Part shown: positions 9,233-17,628 of the stretch, piece by piece
Layout of the letters: each line of letters starts with the position of its first letter
Position numbering within the stretch: position 1 is the first letter of the stretch
Source: Lysinibacillus sp. BPa_S21
Lineage (GTDB): Bacteria; Bacillota; Bacilli; Bacillales_A; Planococcaceae
DNA: 64,000 nt
NCBI RefSeq assembly: GCF_023337795.1
Contig: NZ_JALIRS010000016.1
Location: 1-64,000 of the forward strand
Direction: 5' to 3'
Translations under genes and position numbers: made by a program
Notes under the pieces: generated by a model
Told to the model about the DNA's origin: nothing
The model's database searches: none
Seen by the model: the letters and a program-made list of their open reading frames with translations, nothing else

Positions 9233-9646
9233 ATGACAATCATTAATTTAATGCAAGCTTATGAGCTAGACAAGCTTTCGAAATTAGACTTTACTGATGA
9301 GGAGATCGTGCGCATATTGCGAACAGGGAATGTTTCAGCTTGGCAGGAAAAAGTGCCAAACTATGAATTTTCCGAAACAATGGCACTTTATCAAGAAGGG
9401 GAACAATCTTTCTTAGACGCTTTACATGGTAACTACCGTATCAAATATGTAACTTTGCCAGGCATTCAGCGTTTACTGTATATTCGTTTCCAATTAGAAG
9501 AGGGTAAAGATTATCAATTATTAGAAACAGGCATCCAACATTTAACTTGTCATGAGGAAACTATCGAGAAGCTTCAACATATGCTATCAACAAATTGGTC
9601 TTTAGCAAAACAAGTAGATGGGACATACAGTATTTTTGTTAAGTAA
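9233..9646 (+). CDS. Conserved hypothetical protein, 137 residues
   Basis: I do not recognise a family. It is a soluble, acidic protein with no signal peptide or membrane segment; a mixed helix/strand pattern is suggested by alternating LEEG- and ETIEKLQHML-type stretches. AAAAGGAG stands 8 bases before the ATG. It is divergent from the ATP-grasp operon and monocistronic, as terminators lie about 350 and 440 bases downstream. Confidence 0.7.
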   Translation: MTIINLMQAYELDKLSKLDFTDEEIVRILRTGNVSAWQEKVPNYEFSETMALYQEGEQSFLDALHGNYRIKYVTLPGIQRLLYIRFQLEEGKDYQLLETGIQHLTCHEETIEKLQHMLSTNWSLAKQVDGTYSIFVK

Positions 9647-9990
9647 ACAAATTTCGCCGCAATTTTAGCAATCACTACAGAAAAAATGCATAGGAATTGA
9701 CAAAAACCATAAAATCCCATGCGTGTTGTGAGAAGAATCGACACGTATAGTTACCCATCTTTCCATTTTTCAAATCGTCTCAGAGCATTCGATTTATTAG
9801 CTTCAACTTCATCCAGTTCCACCCGCAGAAAGAAGTTGAAGCCTCCGGCGAATGTCATGGAATCAAAAGGAGTACTTTTGTATGCTCAAAGCCTATTCCA
9901 GACGCAATTATACCGCAGCATAATTGATATATTCATTTTTATTCCGATTTATGCTTAAAAAGTAAAACTTTCGAAATAACATTTAAAAAA

Positions 9991-10026
9991 GGTGATTTTC
10001 TGTCTAAAAGAGAATCATCTTTTTTT
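9991..10026 (+). terminator. Intrinsic terminator
   Basis: GGTGATTTTCT pairs with AGAGAATCATC (two G-T pairs) and is followed by T7. Confidence 0.8.
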
Positions 10027-10080
10027 CGTCTTCATACAGAACATTAGTTCTAATCTATGAAAAATATTAATATTTTTATT

Positions 10081-10116
10081 AAAACGTTCCCAAATTTATA
10101 TTTGGGAACGTTTTTT
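10081..10116 (+). terminator. Bidirectional intrinsic terminator
   Basis: A perfect 15-bp palindrome arm (AAAACGTTCCCAAAT) with a 4-base loop and T runs on both strands, just before the recombinase gene. Confidence 0.85.
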
Positions 10117-10148
10117 CGTGGTAAAATAGAGCAAATAGAGGTGATTTT

Positions 10149-11111
10149 ATGGAAAAGCCGAAGCTACCAAAAATAATGCGAGATTTCCTTGTCTACTTAA
10201 CGACGATCAAAGGGAAGTCTCAACGCACTAGAAAAGAATACGAATATGATTTGACATTATTTTTCCGATTTTACATAGCCATTCAAAATAATCATGATAG
10301 TTCAGATTTAACGAAAATAGATATTTCTACTATTACAATAGAAGAAATTCGTGAAATGACATTAGAGGATCTGTATTTATTTATGGAATATTGTGAGGTG
10401 CAGCGAGGGAATTCAGCATCTGCGAGAGCACGTAAAGTAGCAACGCTAAAATCATTTTTTAAATATCTAAAAGGGAAACGACGTCTACTAGAGGAAAATC
10501 CGGCAGATGAATTAGAGACACCTAAAATAGGCCGAAAAAAACCGATCTATATGAATATTGAAGAAGCGACGCAATTTATCGATGGCATCCATCCAAATCA
10601 TGCTTCACCGAGAAATTATTGTATGATGATGTTTTTCTTAAATTTAGGCATTCGTGTGACGGAGCTTTGTCAGCTAAATAAGTCGTCTATACAAGGACGC
10701 TACTTAACGGTTGTTGGTAAAGGAAATAAAGAACGGACCGTTTATTTAAACGATAGCTGTATACAGGCACTAGAAGATTATGAAAATAGTGGGAAATCAC
10801 TATATAAAGGGGAGGGAGAGGAGCCTCTTTTCGTCTCTCAAAAGGGAACCCGCTTTACCAGACAAACCGTTGCTAAAATCGTTAAACGAATTAATCAGCA
10901 ATCCGGACTTCAAAAAGAACGGTTGACACCACATAAGTTACGTCATACATCCGCAACAATGATGTATAAATCAGGGGCAGATATTCGAAGTCTTCAGCAT
11001 ATACTTGGCCATTCAAGTGTTGCCACAACGCAAATCTATACCCATATTGAAAATGAAGAGCTGCAACATGTACTCGAAAATAATCCGTTTAATATTGTTC
11101 GGGCAAGATAA
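10149..11111 (+). CDS. Tyrosine recombinase (XerC/XerD-like)
   Basis: 320 residues with an N-terminal SAM-like core-binding domain (about 5-125) and a catalytic domain carrying the complete set: Arg169 in LGIRVTEL, Lys in GKGNKERTV, His-x-x-Arg in TPHKLRHTSA, His in LQHILGHSS, and the nucleophile Tyr297 in TTQIYTHI. It is expected to cut and rejoin DNA at a 28-bp dif-like or other site. GAGGTG precedes the ATG. It is monocistronic, without an adjacent excisionase or phage genes, so a housekeeping or orphan Xer paralogue is more likely than a prophage integrase. Confidence 0.9.
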   Translation: MEKPKLPKIMRDFLVYLTTIKGKSQRTRKEYEYDLTLFFRFYIAIQNNHDSSDLTKIDISTITIEEIREMTLEDLYLFMEYCEVQRGNSASARARKVATLKSFFKYLKGKRRLLEENPADELETPKIGRKKPIYMNIEEATQFIDGIHPNHASPRNYCMMMFFLNLGIRVTELCQLNKSSIQGRYLTVVGKGNKERTVYLNDSCIQALEDYENSGKSLYKGEGEEPLFVSQKGTRFTRQTVAKIVKRINQQSGLQKERLTPHKLRHTSATMMYKSGADIRSLQHILGHSSVATTQIYTHIENEELQHVLENNPFNIVRAR

Positions 11112-11300
11112 TTTTTAGCTTCTTTCAGTCATTTCCAGACATATTGTTTATCTGTACCAAGGCGACAAGTTTGCCGAGCCTTAATGGATGGAAGCTTTCC
11201 AAAATAATAAAGGGAATTTAATTCATCTACTAGAATACTTTATAGTGTATAGAACATATACAGAATAGGAAGCAAAATCTTTTGGTGAGGAGACAACCAT

Positions 11301-11813
11301 ATGAATTCATTAATAAACAATCATCTTTACGAAACAAGAAATAACTTACTAGAGGAGATTAAATTATTAAATGACACGCAATTCAATGCTAAGCCCGATG
11401 CAAACAGCTGGAGTATAGCCCAAGTTTGCCATCACTTAACTTTAACGGAGACGACTTTTGTAAGAGCGATTACATGGGGATTAAAACAAGAAGATAGTCA
11501 GCCAACCGAACGTAAAAATATTCATCTTATCGCAGATCGAACAAAGAAAGTACCAGCACCCGAAATTGTTGAACCAGCAGAAGACTTTTTTACCGTTCAG
11601 CAAATAATTGAGTTGCTTGACGATTCGAGAAAAAAATTAACGACTATCCTTGATACAATCGATGACCCATCCATTCTAGCTGTAAAATCCGTTAAACATC
11701 CTGTTTTTGGCGATTTACCTCTTGATCAGTGGGTCGAACTAGTTTATATCCATGAACAACGACATATTGAACAAATAAAAGAAATCAAAACACTCATCAA
11801 AGTTGAGCACTAA
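11301..11813 (+). CDS. DinB-family protein
   Basis: 170-residue four-helix-bundle protein of the DinB/YfiT superfamily. The metal-binding histidines are visible: one in the first helix region (QVCHHLTL) and two in the last (YIHEQRHIEQI). Family members include thiol-dependent transferases using bacillithiol, but many are uncharacterised. GGTGAGGAG lies upstream of the ATG. Monocistronic as far as can be seen. Confidence 0.85.
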   Translation: MNSLINNHLYETRNNLLEEIKLLNDTQFNAKPDANSWSIAQVCHHLTLTETTFVRAITWGLKQEDSQPTERKNIHLIADRTKKVPAPEIVEPAEDFFTVQQIIELLDDSRKKLTTILDTIDDPSILAVKSVKHPVFGDLPLDQWVELVYIHEQRHIEQIKEIKTLIKVEH

Positions 11814-11841
11814 TGCACTTACTGGAGACTGAATACAAAGA

Positions 11842-12009
11842 ATGAAAAAAAGCAAAGCACGATATTATGTGAAAAAATTTTTCAAAGCACGACATTATGT
11901 TAAAAAAATTTTCATAGAGATTAAAAATTCAATCGTATCAGAAATAATCTGGAACATTTTAATATTTATCCCTAAAATGATCATCCGGGTATTGAAAAAT
12001 TTATGGTGA
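11842..12009 (+). CDS. Small cationic peptide gene with internal duplication
   Basis: A 55-residue frame beginning MKKSKARYYVKK. A 30-base in-frame tandem duplication encodes KARYYVKKFF then KARHYVKKIF. The second half is hydrophobic (IIWNILIFIPKMIIRVL) and ends in Trp. The profile is a strongly basic, membrane-interacting peptide. The ribosome binding site is weak (GGAG 14 bases upstream), and a terminator follows at 12063. I know no family for it. It could be a membrane-bound regulator or a leaderless antimicrobial-type peptide, but neither is shown. Confidence 0.5.
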   Translation: MKKSKARYYVKKFFKARHYVKKIFIEIKNSIVSEIIWNILIFIPKMIIRVLKNLW

Positions 12010-12062
12010 AGAGTCTAATTTCTTGCAATCAGCATAAAAATGTCGAGATATAGCTTCAAAGT

Positions 12063-12098
12063 AAGAAGGAAAGGACAAAGAGCCTTTCCTTCTTTTTT
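12063..12098 (+). terminator. Intrinsic terminator
   Basis: AAGAAGGAAAGG pairs perfectly with CCTTTCCTTCTT and is followed by a T run. Confidence 0.9.
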
Positions 12099-12148
12099 GC
12101 ATTTTATGTTATAATTATATTTATTTACTATTTTTGTTAGGAGAAGTT

Positions 12149-12634
12149 ATGAAAATTTATAAGTTAGCTACTATATGTACCTCTATTATACTCTTAACAG
12201 GGTGTACTACATTTTCATCTAATACAAAAGTAGCCTCCAAAAATGTAACGTCAGATGCTGTAAAAAGTGAACCTGTTGTTTTGGATAGCACTCAAATGGA
12301 GAAAGACAATGAATCAATAGCAACTAATCACCCAATTGAAATTGATGAAGAGATAACGGCTCCAATAGGTGAAAGTAAATCGTATTTTACTTATGAGGGA
12401 GATATTCCATTTAAAATATCATTAACAAACACTGGTACTAAGAGCTTTATGTACAAAATCCGAAATGTAGATAAAGAAACAAAAGTTGTAAATGGTGTTT
12501 TAAAAAGTAACGAAAGTTCTGAAAAAATTTTTAAAGGATTTCCCAAAGGAGCTTATGTCATATCTTACGTTGTAGAAGATGAAGAGTCTCCTGTGGATAT
12601 AAAACTAAAGGTAAAAGTAGAGTTACTTCCCTGA
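12149..12634 (+). CDS. Putative lipoprotein
   Basis: 161 residues with a short basic N-terminus, hydrophobic core and lipobox LLTGC, so it should be exported, lipidated on Cys and anchored to the outer face of the membrane. After a low-complexity Ser/Thr/Lys-rich stretch, a beta-rich domain (about 70-161) follows. AGGAG precedes the ATG at 12149; an upstream in-frame TTG lies before that site and is unlikely. Function unknown. Confidence 0.75.
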   Translation: MKIYKLATICTSIILLTGCTTFSSNTKVASKNVTSDAVKSEPVVLDSTQMEKDNESIATNHPIEIDEEITAPIGESKSYFTYEGDIPFKISLTNTGTKSFMYKIRNVDKETKVVNGVLKSNESSEKIFKGFPKGAYVISYVVEDEESPVDIKLKVKVELLP

Positions 12635-12658
12635 AGTACTATTTACTTTTCGAAATGA

Positions 12659-12714
12659 ACAAAAGCCATTGTTTTGATCAATCTTTTTCAAAACAATGGC
12701 TTTTGTTGTGTCAT
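12659..12714 (+). terminator. Intrinsic terminator
   Basis: ACAAAAGCCATTGTTTTGA pairs with its complement over a 20-base loop. The T-rich 3' arm suits termination after the lipoprotein gene. Confidence 0.75.
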
Positions 12715-12854
12715 TAAGACTTAACTAAAAGCAGTGTCATTTTGTTGATAATTTCATCATCTACTATCCCTTTGACGATTGGCTTTTTAATAGTTGGGGA
12801 AAGTGTCACAAAGTATAGTGTCCATTCGTTATATAGAGTGAGAGGAGGAATTAC

Positions 12855-13412
12855 ATGAAAGTTACAAACCAGGATTATGAAAATATGGAAGAACTATACG
12901 ATTTGTATGAACAAAAAGTTTATTATATGGCCTATTCTATTTTACATAATATTCAACAGGCTGAAGATATAGTTCAAGAGACGTTTATTTCTCTTTATCA
13001 GAATCTGGAAAAGATCTGCAGTTTGAACACCAAAGAGCTTAAACGCTACATATTGAGAATTGCGAAAAACAAAACGATTGATAGTTACCGGAAAAATAAA
13101 CGACATAAATTATTTTTGGAAGAATATCAAAGAGAGTCGCCGGAAGTAGTAGATGAAAATATTGAAGAGTGGGAACAACGTTTAATGTCTGAGCTTCAAA
13201 TTGATACATTGCTAACAGAGTTAAATGACTCTTACAGGCAGGTTTTTAAGTACAAAGTCTTCTATAACTTATCTTATCAGGAAATTTCAGAGGTAATGGG
13301 GCTCACGGAAGTCAATGTCCGTAAGCAATTTGAACGCGCTCGAAAACGAGTACAAAATATTATAGGAGGTATAGAAAATGACGAATTCAAAGAACTCCAA
13401 AAATATGTATGA
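12855..13412 (+). CDS. ECF-type sigma-70 family RNA polymerase sigma factor
   Basis: 185 residues with region 2 (YYMAYSILHNIQQAEDIVQETF, split here by description; DIVQETF is the core-binding signature) and region 4 with a helix-turn-helix (LSYQEISEVMGLTEVNVRKQ region). It directs polymerase to a dedicated promoter set in response to an envelope signal. GAGAGGAGG lies before the ATG. The 3' end overlaps the downstream anti-sigma gene by 35 bases, the standard coupled arrangement. The promoter at about 12800-12840 may be self-recognised, but I cannot define it. Confidence 0.92.
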   Translation: MKVTNQDYENMEELYDLYEQKVYYMAYSILHNIQQAEDIVQETFISLYQNLEKICSLNTKELKRYILRIAKNKTIDSYRKNKRHKLFLEEYQRESPEVVDENIEEWEQRLMSELQIDTLLTELNDSYRQVFKYKVFYNLSYQEISEVMGLTEVNVRKQFERARKRVQNIIGGIENDEFKELQKYV

Positions 13413-14805
13413 CTTTGCTGAAAAAATCGCTTTAGACGATTTTGATAAACTAGATGAACAACACAAATTTTCAGATACCTACACGCACAAAAAGAAATTG
13501 TTTATGGAGGAAATTAAGATGAAAAGTAAACAGCCACAGCAAAAACGTAAAAAGAATCGAATTTTAATTGCCGCTGCATGCTTAATGATTGGCATACCAA
13601 CAACAGCTTTTGGCGCAGTGAAGGTCTATGATATGATTGTCCAAAAACAAAATTTTGAAGTAAATGTCTCGGTGTCAAATAATAATACCTCAAAAAGTAA
13701 TAACAAATGGTATAAATTAAAAGTAAACTATTTACCAGAAAACATGGTCGAAATCGAAGACGATTCTATGAAATATTCATTTAAAGATAACTTCGCAAAG
13801 GGTGGGTTTTCATTCTATCTTTGGAGAGTAGGCAAAGATTCCAAATTTCAAACGCTGTACTCAAAAAGCTATGAAGAAATAGAGATAAATGGTAAGAAAG
13901 CAGTGATTGTCAATAAAGACACTGGAAACAAAAGTTTAACATTTGATAGACAGGTCTATCTTTTATTTGAAGAAGAAGGAATTATGGTCGAAGGTACTAT
14001 TGGAAACGATGTAAGTGAAGAATTAATGATAAAGGTCATGGAGAACATTTCGCTTGAGCCCACGACAAAAGAAATGGCATCATTTATAGCAGATGATTCG
14101 CTCTATAGCGAAGAGACTGAACAAACAGAATTTAGCATTATTCCTTTGAAAAAAGACAGTAAACAACTATTTAGTGTAGGTGAAAAGGTTCCAGTAACCA
14201 TAGATCAAATAAGCAGATTAGACAACCTTGAATTTGTTATAGAAAAAGTTGAAGTGTTTGATTCAATTGATGATTTTAAACAAGAGAACTTTAATGAATT
14301 TAGCCTAGGAAGTCTAAACGAGTATAAGGCTTTAGATCAGAAAAAGAAATTGTTACCGTATAAACGAGATGTATATAAAGTTGGAAACGGTAAAGATTCA
14401 GTTTACGAATTAGTTGAGTCACAATTCGTTAATCCTAAATTTGTCTACTTGACAACAACAGTAAAAAATATAGGGAAACAGTCAATAGAAGAAATCTGTA
14501 TGAATCCAACCATACAAGTGCTTGAATTTAAAAATAATGTATGGATCTATGCTAGAGAAAATGGAATTGACGAAAAAAGTCTTATGACGGGTGAGGTTGA
14601 TTATCTAGCTCCTCACGGAAAGGGAAAAGCCTTTTATTATATTGACAACATCCTACCCGGACAAACGAAGAAAATTAACTTAGGTTATTTTGTAGACGAG
14701 GATAAACTGGATTCAATCTTCCTAGATGCTTTCCATTACGGTGGATCTGGTACTATTGACGACATGAATGCGAAGGATCGTTTATGGATTGATATTCGTA
14801 GATAG
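13378..14805 (+). CDS. Membrane-bound anti-sigma factor-like protein (DUF4179/DUF5643 type)
   Basis: 475 residues: a cytosolic N-terminus of about 55 residues that would hold the sigma factor, one membrane segment (ILIAAACLMIGIPTTAFGAV), and a large extracellular region rich in beta strands with two apparent domains (about 100-230 and 260-475). TAGGAGG precedes the ATG inside the sigma gene. The topology and coupling indicate a transmembrane anti-sigma sensor. The outer domain's ligand is unknown. A terminator at 14829 ends the two-gene unit. Confidence 0.85.
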   Translation: MTNSKNSKNMYDFAEKIALDDFDKLDEQHKFSDTYTHKKKLFMEEIKMKSKQPQQKRKKNRILIAAACLMIGIPTTAFGAVKVYDMIVQKQNFEVNVSVSNNNTSKSNNKWYKLKVNYLPENMVEIEDDSMKYSFKDNFAKGGFSFYLWRVGKDSKFQTLYSKSYEEIEINGKKAVIVNKDTGNKSLTFDRQVYLLFEEEGIMVEGTIGNDVSEELMIKVMENISLEPTTKEMASFIADDSLYSEETEQTEFSIIPLKKDSKQLFSVGEKVPVTIDQISRLDNLEFVIEKVEVFDSIDDFKQENFNEFSLGSLNEYKALDQKKKLLPYKRDVYKVGNGKDSVYELVESQFVNPKFVYLTTTVKNIGKQSIEEICMNPTIQVLEFKNNVWIYARENGIDEKSLMTGEVDYLAPHGKGKAFYYIDNILPGQTKKINLGYFVDEDKLDSIFLDAFHYGGSGTIDDMNAKDRLWIDIRR

Positions 14806-14828
14806 AAAAGAAGATAGGGATATAGATA

Positions 14829-14859
14829 AAAAAGTTGCTTATTTCTAGCAGCTTTTTTT
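14829..14859 (+). terminator. Terminator of the sigma/anti-sigma operon
   Basis: AAGTTGCT pairs with AGCAGCTT (one G-T pair), followed by a T run. Confidence 0.75.
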
Positions 14860-14874
14860 ATTGGAAGAACTTAT

Positions 14875-14896
14875 CAATTATGCCCTGGCATAATTG
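14875..14896 (+). repeat. Palindromic intergenic repeat, copy 2
   Basis: CAATTATGCC-CT-GGCATAATTG, a perfect palindrome with 10-bp arms. It matches the copy at 9118-9139 at 18 of 22 positions; two differences are a compensating pair in the arms (C-G to T-A). Confidence 0.6.
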
Positions 14897-14934
14897 CGTC
14901 CACTGTCTGTACTCTAATTATTTTTTAATAAGGC

Positions 14935-14997
14935 TTGACGAAACAAACTATCTGTTATATATTAATTAAAAATAAAAACAACTGTTATAAAACAGTT
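14935..14997 (+). promoter_or_regulatory. Promoter with dyad operator, small gene 1
   Basis: TTGACG (14935-14940), a 17-base spacer and TATATT (14958-14963) form a sigma-A promoter. CTGTTATATATTA covers the -10. The perfect dyad AACTGTT-ATAA-AACAGTT (14980-14997) lies just after the expected start site. The two TGTTATA motifs are 30 bases apart. A repressor binding both would block the promoter. Confidence 0.7.
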
Positions 14998-15016
14998 AGT
15001 TCTAGGAGGAATTCTA

Positions 15017-15166
15017 ATGACAAAGTATCGTGACGGTTATGAGTTTTATTGTGAGATGTGTGAACGCTATGGTTTAGAGCCGATTTCTTTCCGCTATTAT
15101 CTGTTACAATTATCACAGCAACAACTTTCAGCTTATAATATGCAAGCCAAACAATTAGGAATTTAA
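15017..15166 (+). CDS. Small hypothetical protein 1 (49 residues)
   Basis: Begins MTKYRDGYEFYCEMCERYG and is paralogous to the 56-residue protein 200 bases downstream, sharing the pattern YR-GY-FY---CE--GLEPI-F-YY-L-LSQ-QL-AYN--AK-LG. TAGGAGG lies 8 bases before the ATG. Predicted to be one or two helices, soluble. No family recognised. It has its own operator-bearing promoter and its own terminator, so it is a separately expressed unit. Confidence 0.75.
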   Translation: MTKYRDGYEFYCEMCERYGLEPISFRYYLLQLSQQQLSAYNMQAKQLGI

Positions 15167-15224
15167 AAGGTTTGTCATTAAAGGATGTGGTTATTACGGA
15201 CGCCGACGTGAATATTTTATGAAA

Positions 15225-15259
15225 AGCCCAGCCATACTAAGGAATATGGACTGGGTTTT
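15225..15259 (+). terminator. Terminator of small gene 1
   Basis: CCCAGCCATA pairs with TATGGACTGGG with one bulge, followed by TTTTC. Confidence 0.75.
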
Positions 15260-15290
15260 CGTTTATTTGAAAGAAAAATCAGATAATTTA

Positions 15291-15349
15291 TTGACATAAC
15301 AATTAAACTGTTATATATTATTAAAAAATAACAAGTCTGTTATATAACA
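15291..15349 (+). promoter_or_regulatory. Promoter with dyad operator, small gene 2
   Basis: TTGACA (15291-15296), a 17-base spacer and TATATT (15314-15319). ACTGTTATATATTA overlaps the -10, and the dyad TGTTATATAACA (15338-15349) follows. TGTTATA motifs are 29 bases apart. This duplicates the layout upstream of small gene 1. Confidence 0.75.
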
Positions 15350-15372
15350 AAAAACGAAAGGAAGTTATGAAG

Positions 15373-15543
15373 ATGACAGATTATCGAGAAGGCTATGATT
15401 TTTATCGACAAGTATGTGAGAAACATGGATTAGAGCCTATAAATTTTCACTACTATATTTTAAACTTATCTCAGGAGCAACTAAATGCCTACAATGAACG
15501 CGCCAAAACATTGGGAGGTCCTATAGAATATGAAGTCTCTTAG
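15373..15543 (+). CDS. Small hypothetical protein 2 (56 residues)
   Basis: Begins MTDYREGYDFYRQVCEKHG; paralogue of small protein 1 with a short extra tail (GGPIEYEVS). The AAGGAAG site sits 8 bases before this ATG and too close to the ATG at 15367, which decides the start. The conservation of residues between the two copies, with many silent changes, indicates both are translated and under selection. Function unknown; an antirepressor or other small regulatory partner is possible. Confidence 0.75.
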   Translation: MTDYREGYDFYRQVCEKHGLEPINFHYYILNLSQEQLNAYNERAKTLGGPIEYEVS

Positions 15544-15549
15544 CTTATA

Positions 15550-15588
15550 AAATACCTTACTGCCTAGTTAGGACAGTAAGGTATTTTT
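15550..15588 (+). terminator. Terminator of small gene 2
   Basis: AAATACCTTACTG pairs perfectly with CAGTAAGGTATTT, followed by TT. Confidence 0.88.
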
Positions 15589-15911
15589 GGTATCTATATA
15601 AATGCAAGCATCTTAAACTCAAAGAAATTTCATACACTAGGAAGATGTATAGAATAAACATAATATATAAAAAGACTAAAGTAATTAAAGTAAACACCAA
15701 AAATCGTTTTAAGTAAGGTAAAAGACCTTGTTTTATGAGTCTGTGCTATAAATAATCATCAAATATAGCTTTGAACGTTTTGATATTTGGGTTGAATTAA
15801 CTGCTTTTCTAATACTATAATATAATTACATAATAAAGGGCGATATCCCATAACTTTATACCCCCGCTTTAATATAAAGCAAAAGTACCGCATCCTTCTA
15901 ATGAACGGAGA
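15589..15911 (+). other. Intergenic region before the GGDEF-EAL gene
   Basis: AT-rich, with a small hairpin GCTTTAATATAAAGC near 15870. No cyclic-di-GMP riboswitch signature and no supported gene was seen. Confidence 0.4.
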
Positions 15912-17621
15912 ATGAAAATGATGAATATCACGCCTAGTAGTATCAATCAAGTTAACTATAGTCTAAAAGAATTACAGGATATTTTTTCTGCAATGAACAG
16001 TTCAATCATTGTAGCCATTACAGACCGAACTGGGAAAATTACATTTGTTAATGATCATTTTTGTAAAATATCTAAATATACTCGTGAAGAATTATTAGGG
16101 CAAGATCACCGTTTGCTTAATTCAGGTTTTCATCCAAGAACTTTCTTTAGAGAGATGTGGAAAACGATAGGTAAAGGTGAAATGTGGAGTGGCGAAATAT
16201 GTAATCGCGCGAAGGATGGCGGTCTTTACTGGGTGAAGACTACAATTTTCCCTTTTCTTGATGACAGTGGTAAACCGTATCAATATATTGCGATAAGGGT
16301 CGATATTACCGCACAAAAGGATATAAAAAAGATTACTCATATTGCTTATCACGATGAATTAACGGGGCTACCAAACCGTCGTAAGTTAGAACAACGTTTA
16401 GAAAATGAATTTCATCAATCTCGACGTACAGGTGAGAAGTTTGCGTTATTTTTCATTGATGTAAATCGTTTTAAAAACATTAACGACGGACTTGGTCATA
16501 TCATCGGGGATATGTTCTTAGTGGAAATGGCGAATCGTTTACGTAACGTTGATTATACATCCAATTCGATTTACCGCCACAACAGTGATGAATTTGTTCT
16601 TATACTGAACGATGTGGACCGAATTGAGGACAAGGCTGGTGAAATAATTAGCGTCTTTAATAAGAGTTTTATCGTTGAAACGTATGAATTTTACGCAAGT
16701 ATTAGTATTGGGATTAGTATTTTCCCAGATCATGCAAACTCTGTTGAGGAGTTATTGAAAAATGCAGATATCGCCATGTATGCTGCGAAATCCTCCCGTG
16801 GCAACCAATATCGCTTATATCGTTCAAATATGGAGGAAATCAATGATAAGTGGCTTTTGCTTGAAACAAAATTACATCAAGCGTTAAAAAATGATATTTT
16901 AGAATTACATTATCAACCAAAGATTGATTTAAAAACGAATTCAATCATTGGCATGGAGGCTTTACTTCGCTGGCATGATCCTGAACTCGGTTATATGCCA
17001 CCGGATCACTTTATTCCGTTTGCTGAGCAATGTGGTCTTATTAATGATATAGGGGTATGGGTGATAAGAAAAGCATCTGCACAGGCACGCACTTGGAACG
17101 ATTTACATAATTTAAACTTACGTGTTGCCGTGAATATTTCTCCGATTCATATTAGTACAACTGGCTTTGTCGAAATGGTCCATGAAGTGATTAAAGAAAC
17201 AAACATAGATCCGCACTTCTTAGAATTTGAAATTACCGAGATGAGTATGTTGGATTATACAGAAGACTTAATTAATACAATTAAGCAATTAAGGGCGCTT
17301 GGTATTACGATTTCATTAGATGATTTTGGCACGGGTTATTCGTCCCTAAATTACTTGAAAACATTCCCGGTGGATGTTTTAAAAATAGATCGTGCATTCG
17401 TCCGTGATATTGTGCCTGAAAAGTCAGGTATTGCCATGATTTCTGCTATGATTTCTCTCGCGCATGCCTTAAATCTCCAAGTAGTAGCTGAAGGCGTCGA
17501 GGAAGAAGCAGAATTAAACGTGTTACGTGAACATGGCTGCGAGTACGTTCAGGGCTTTTATTTCAGTAAGCCATTATCGGTAGAAGACTTTACTAAACTG
17601 ATCGTAAATCGTACCATGTAA
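15912..17621 (+). CDS. PAS-GGDEF-EAL protein, probable cyclic-di-GMP phosphodiesterase
   Basis: 569 residues: a PAS domain (about 20-135; ITDRTGKITFVNDHF and the YIAIRVDITAQK end), a GGDEF domain (about 150-305) and an EAL domain (about 320-565). In the GGDEF domain the active-site GG is replaced by Asn224-Ser225 (HNSDEF), so cyclase activity is unlikely. EAL residues are intact: Glu349 in EALLRW, DDFGTGYSSL and AEGVEEEAE. It should therefore degrade cyclic di-GMP, with the PAS domain as sensor and perhaps the GGDEF domain as GTP-binding regulator. No membrane segment. GGAG precedes the ATG. Confidence 0.9.
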   Translation: MKMMNITPSSINQVNYSLKELQDIFSAMNSSIIVAITDRTGKITFVNDHFCKISKYTREELLGQDHRLLNSGFHPRTFFREMWKTIGKGEMWSGEICNRAKDGGLYWVKTTIFPFLDDSGKPYQYIAIRVDITAQKDIKKITHIAYHDELTGLPNRRKLEQRLENEFHQSRRTGEKFALFFIDVNRFKNINDGLGHIIGDMFLVEMANRLRNVDYTSNSIYRHNSDEFVLILNDVDRIEDKAGEIISVFNKSFIVETYEFYASISIGISIFPDHANSVEELLKNADIAMYAAKSSRGNQYRLYRSNMEEINDKWLLLETKLHQALKNDILELHYQPKIDLKTNSIIGMEALLRWHDPELGYMPPDHFIPFAEQCGLINDIGVWVIRKASAQARTWNDLHNLNLRVAVNISPIHISTTGFVEMVHEVIKETNIDPHFLEFEITEMSMLDYTEDLINTIKQLRALGITISLDDFGTGYSSLNYLKTFPVDVLKIDRAFVRDIVPEKSGIAMISAMISLAHALNLQVVAEGVEEEAELNVLREHGCEYVQGFYFSKPLSVEDFTKLIVNRTM

Positions 17622-17628
17622 TTCATAT

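Larger units (their letters stand above)
9647..10148 (+). other. Gap with two consecutive terminators
   Basis: No convincing gene. An open frame at 9719-9958 lacks a ribosome binding site and family resemblance. The right end holds two stem-loops with T tails, listed separately, isolating the recombinase gene from upstream transcription. Confidence 0.6.

Noticed and set aside
9719..9958. 79-codon open frame
   Set aside because: No ribosome binding site, odd composition, and no family resemblance; it runs up to two terminators.
10149..11111. Prophage or integrative element marked by the recombinase
   Set aside because: No phage, excisionase or attachment repeats are seen around it; an orphan Xer-type enzyme is more likely.
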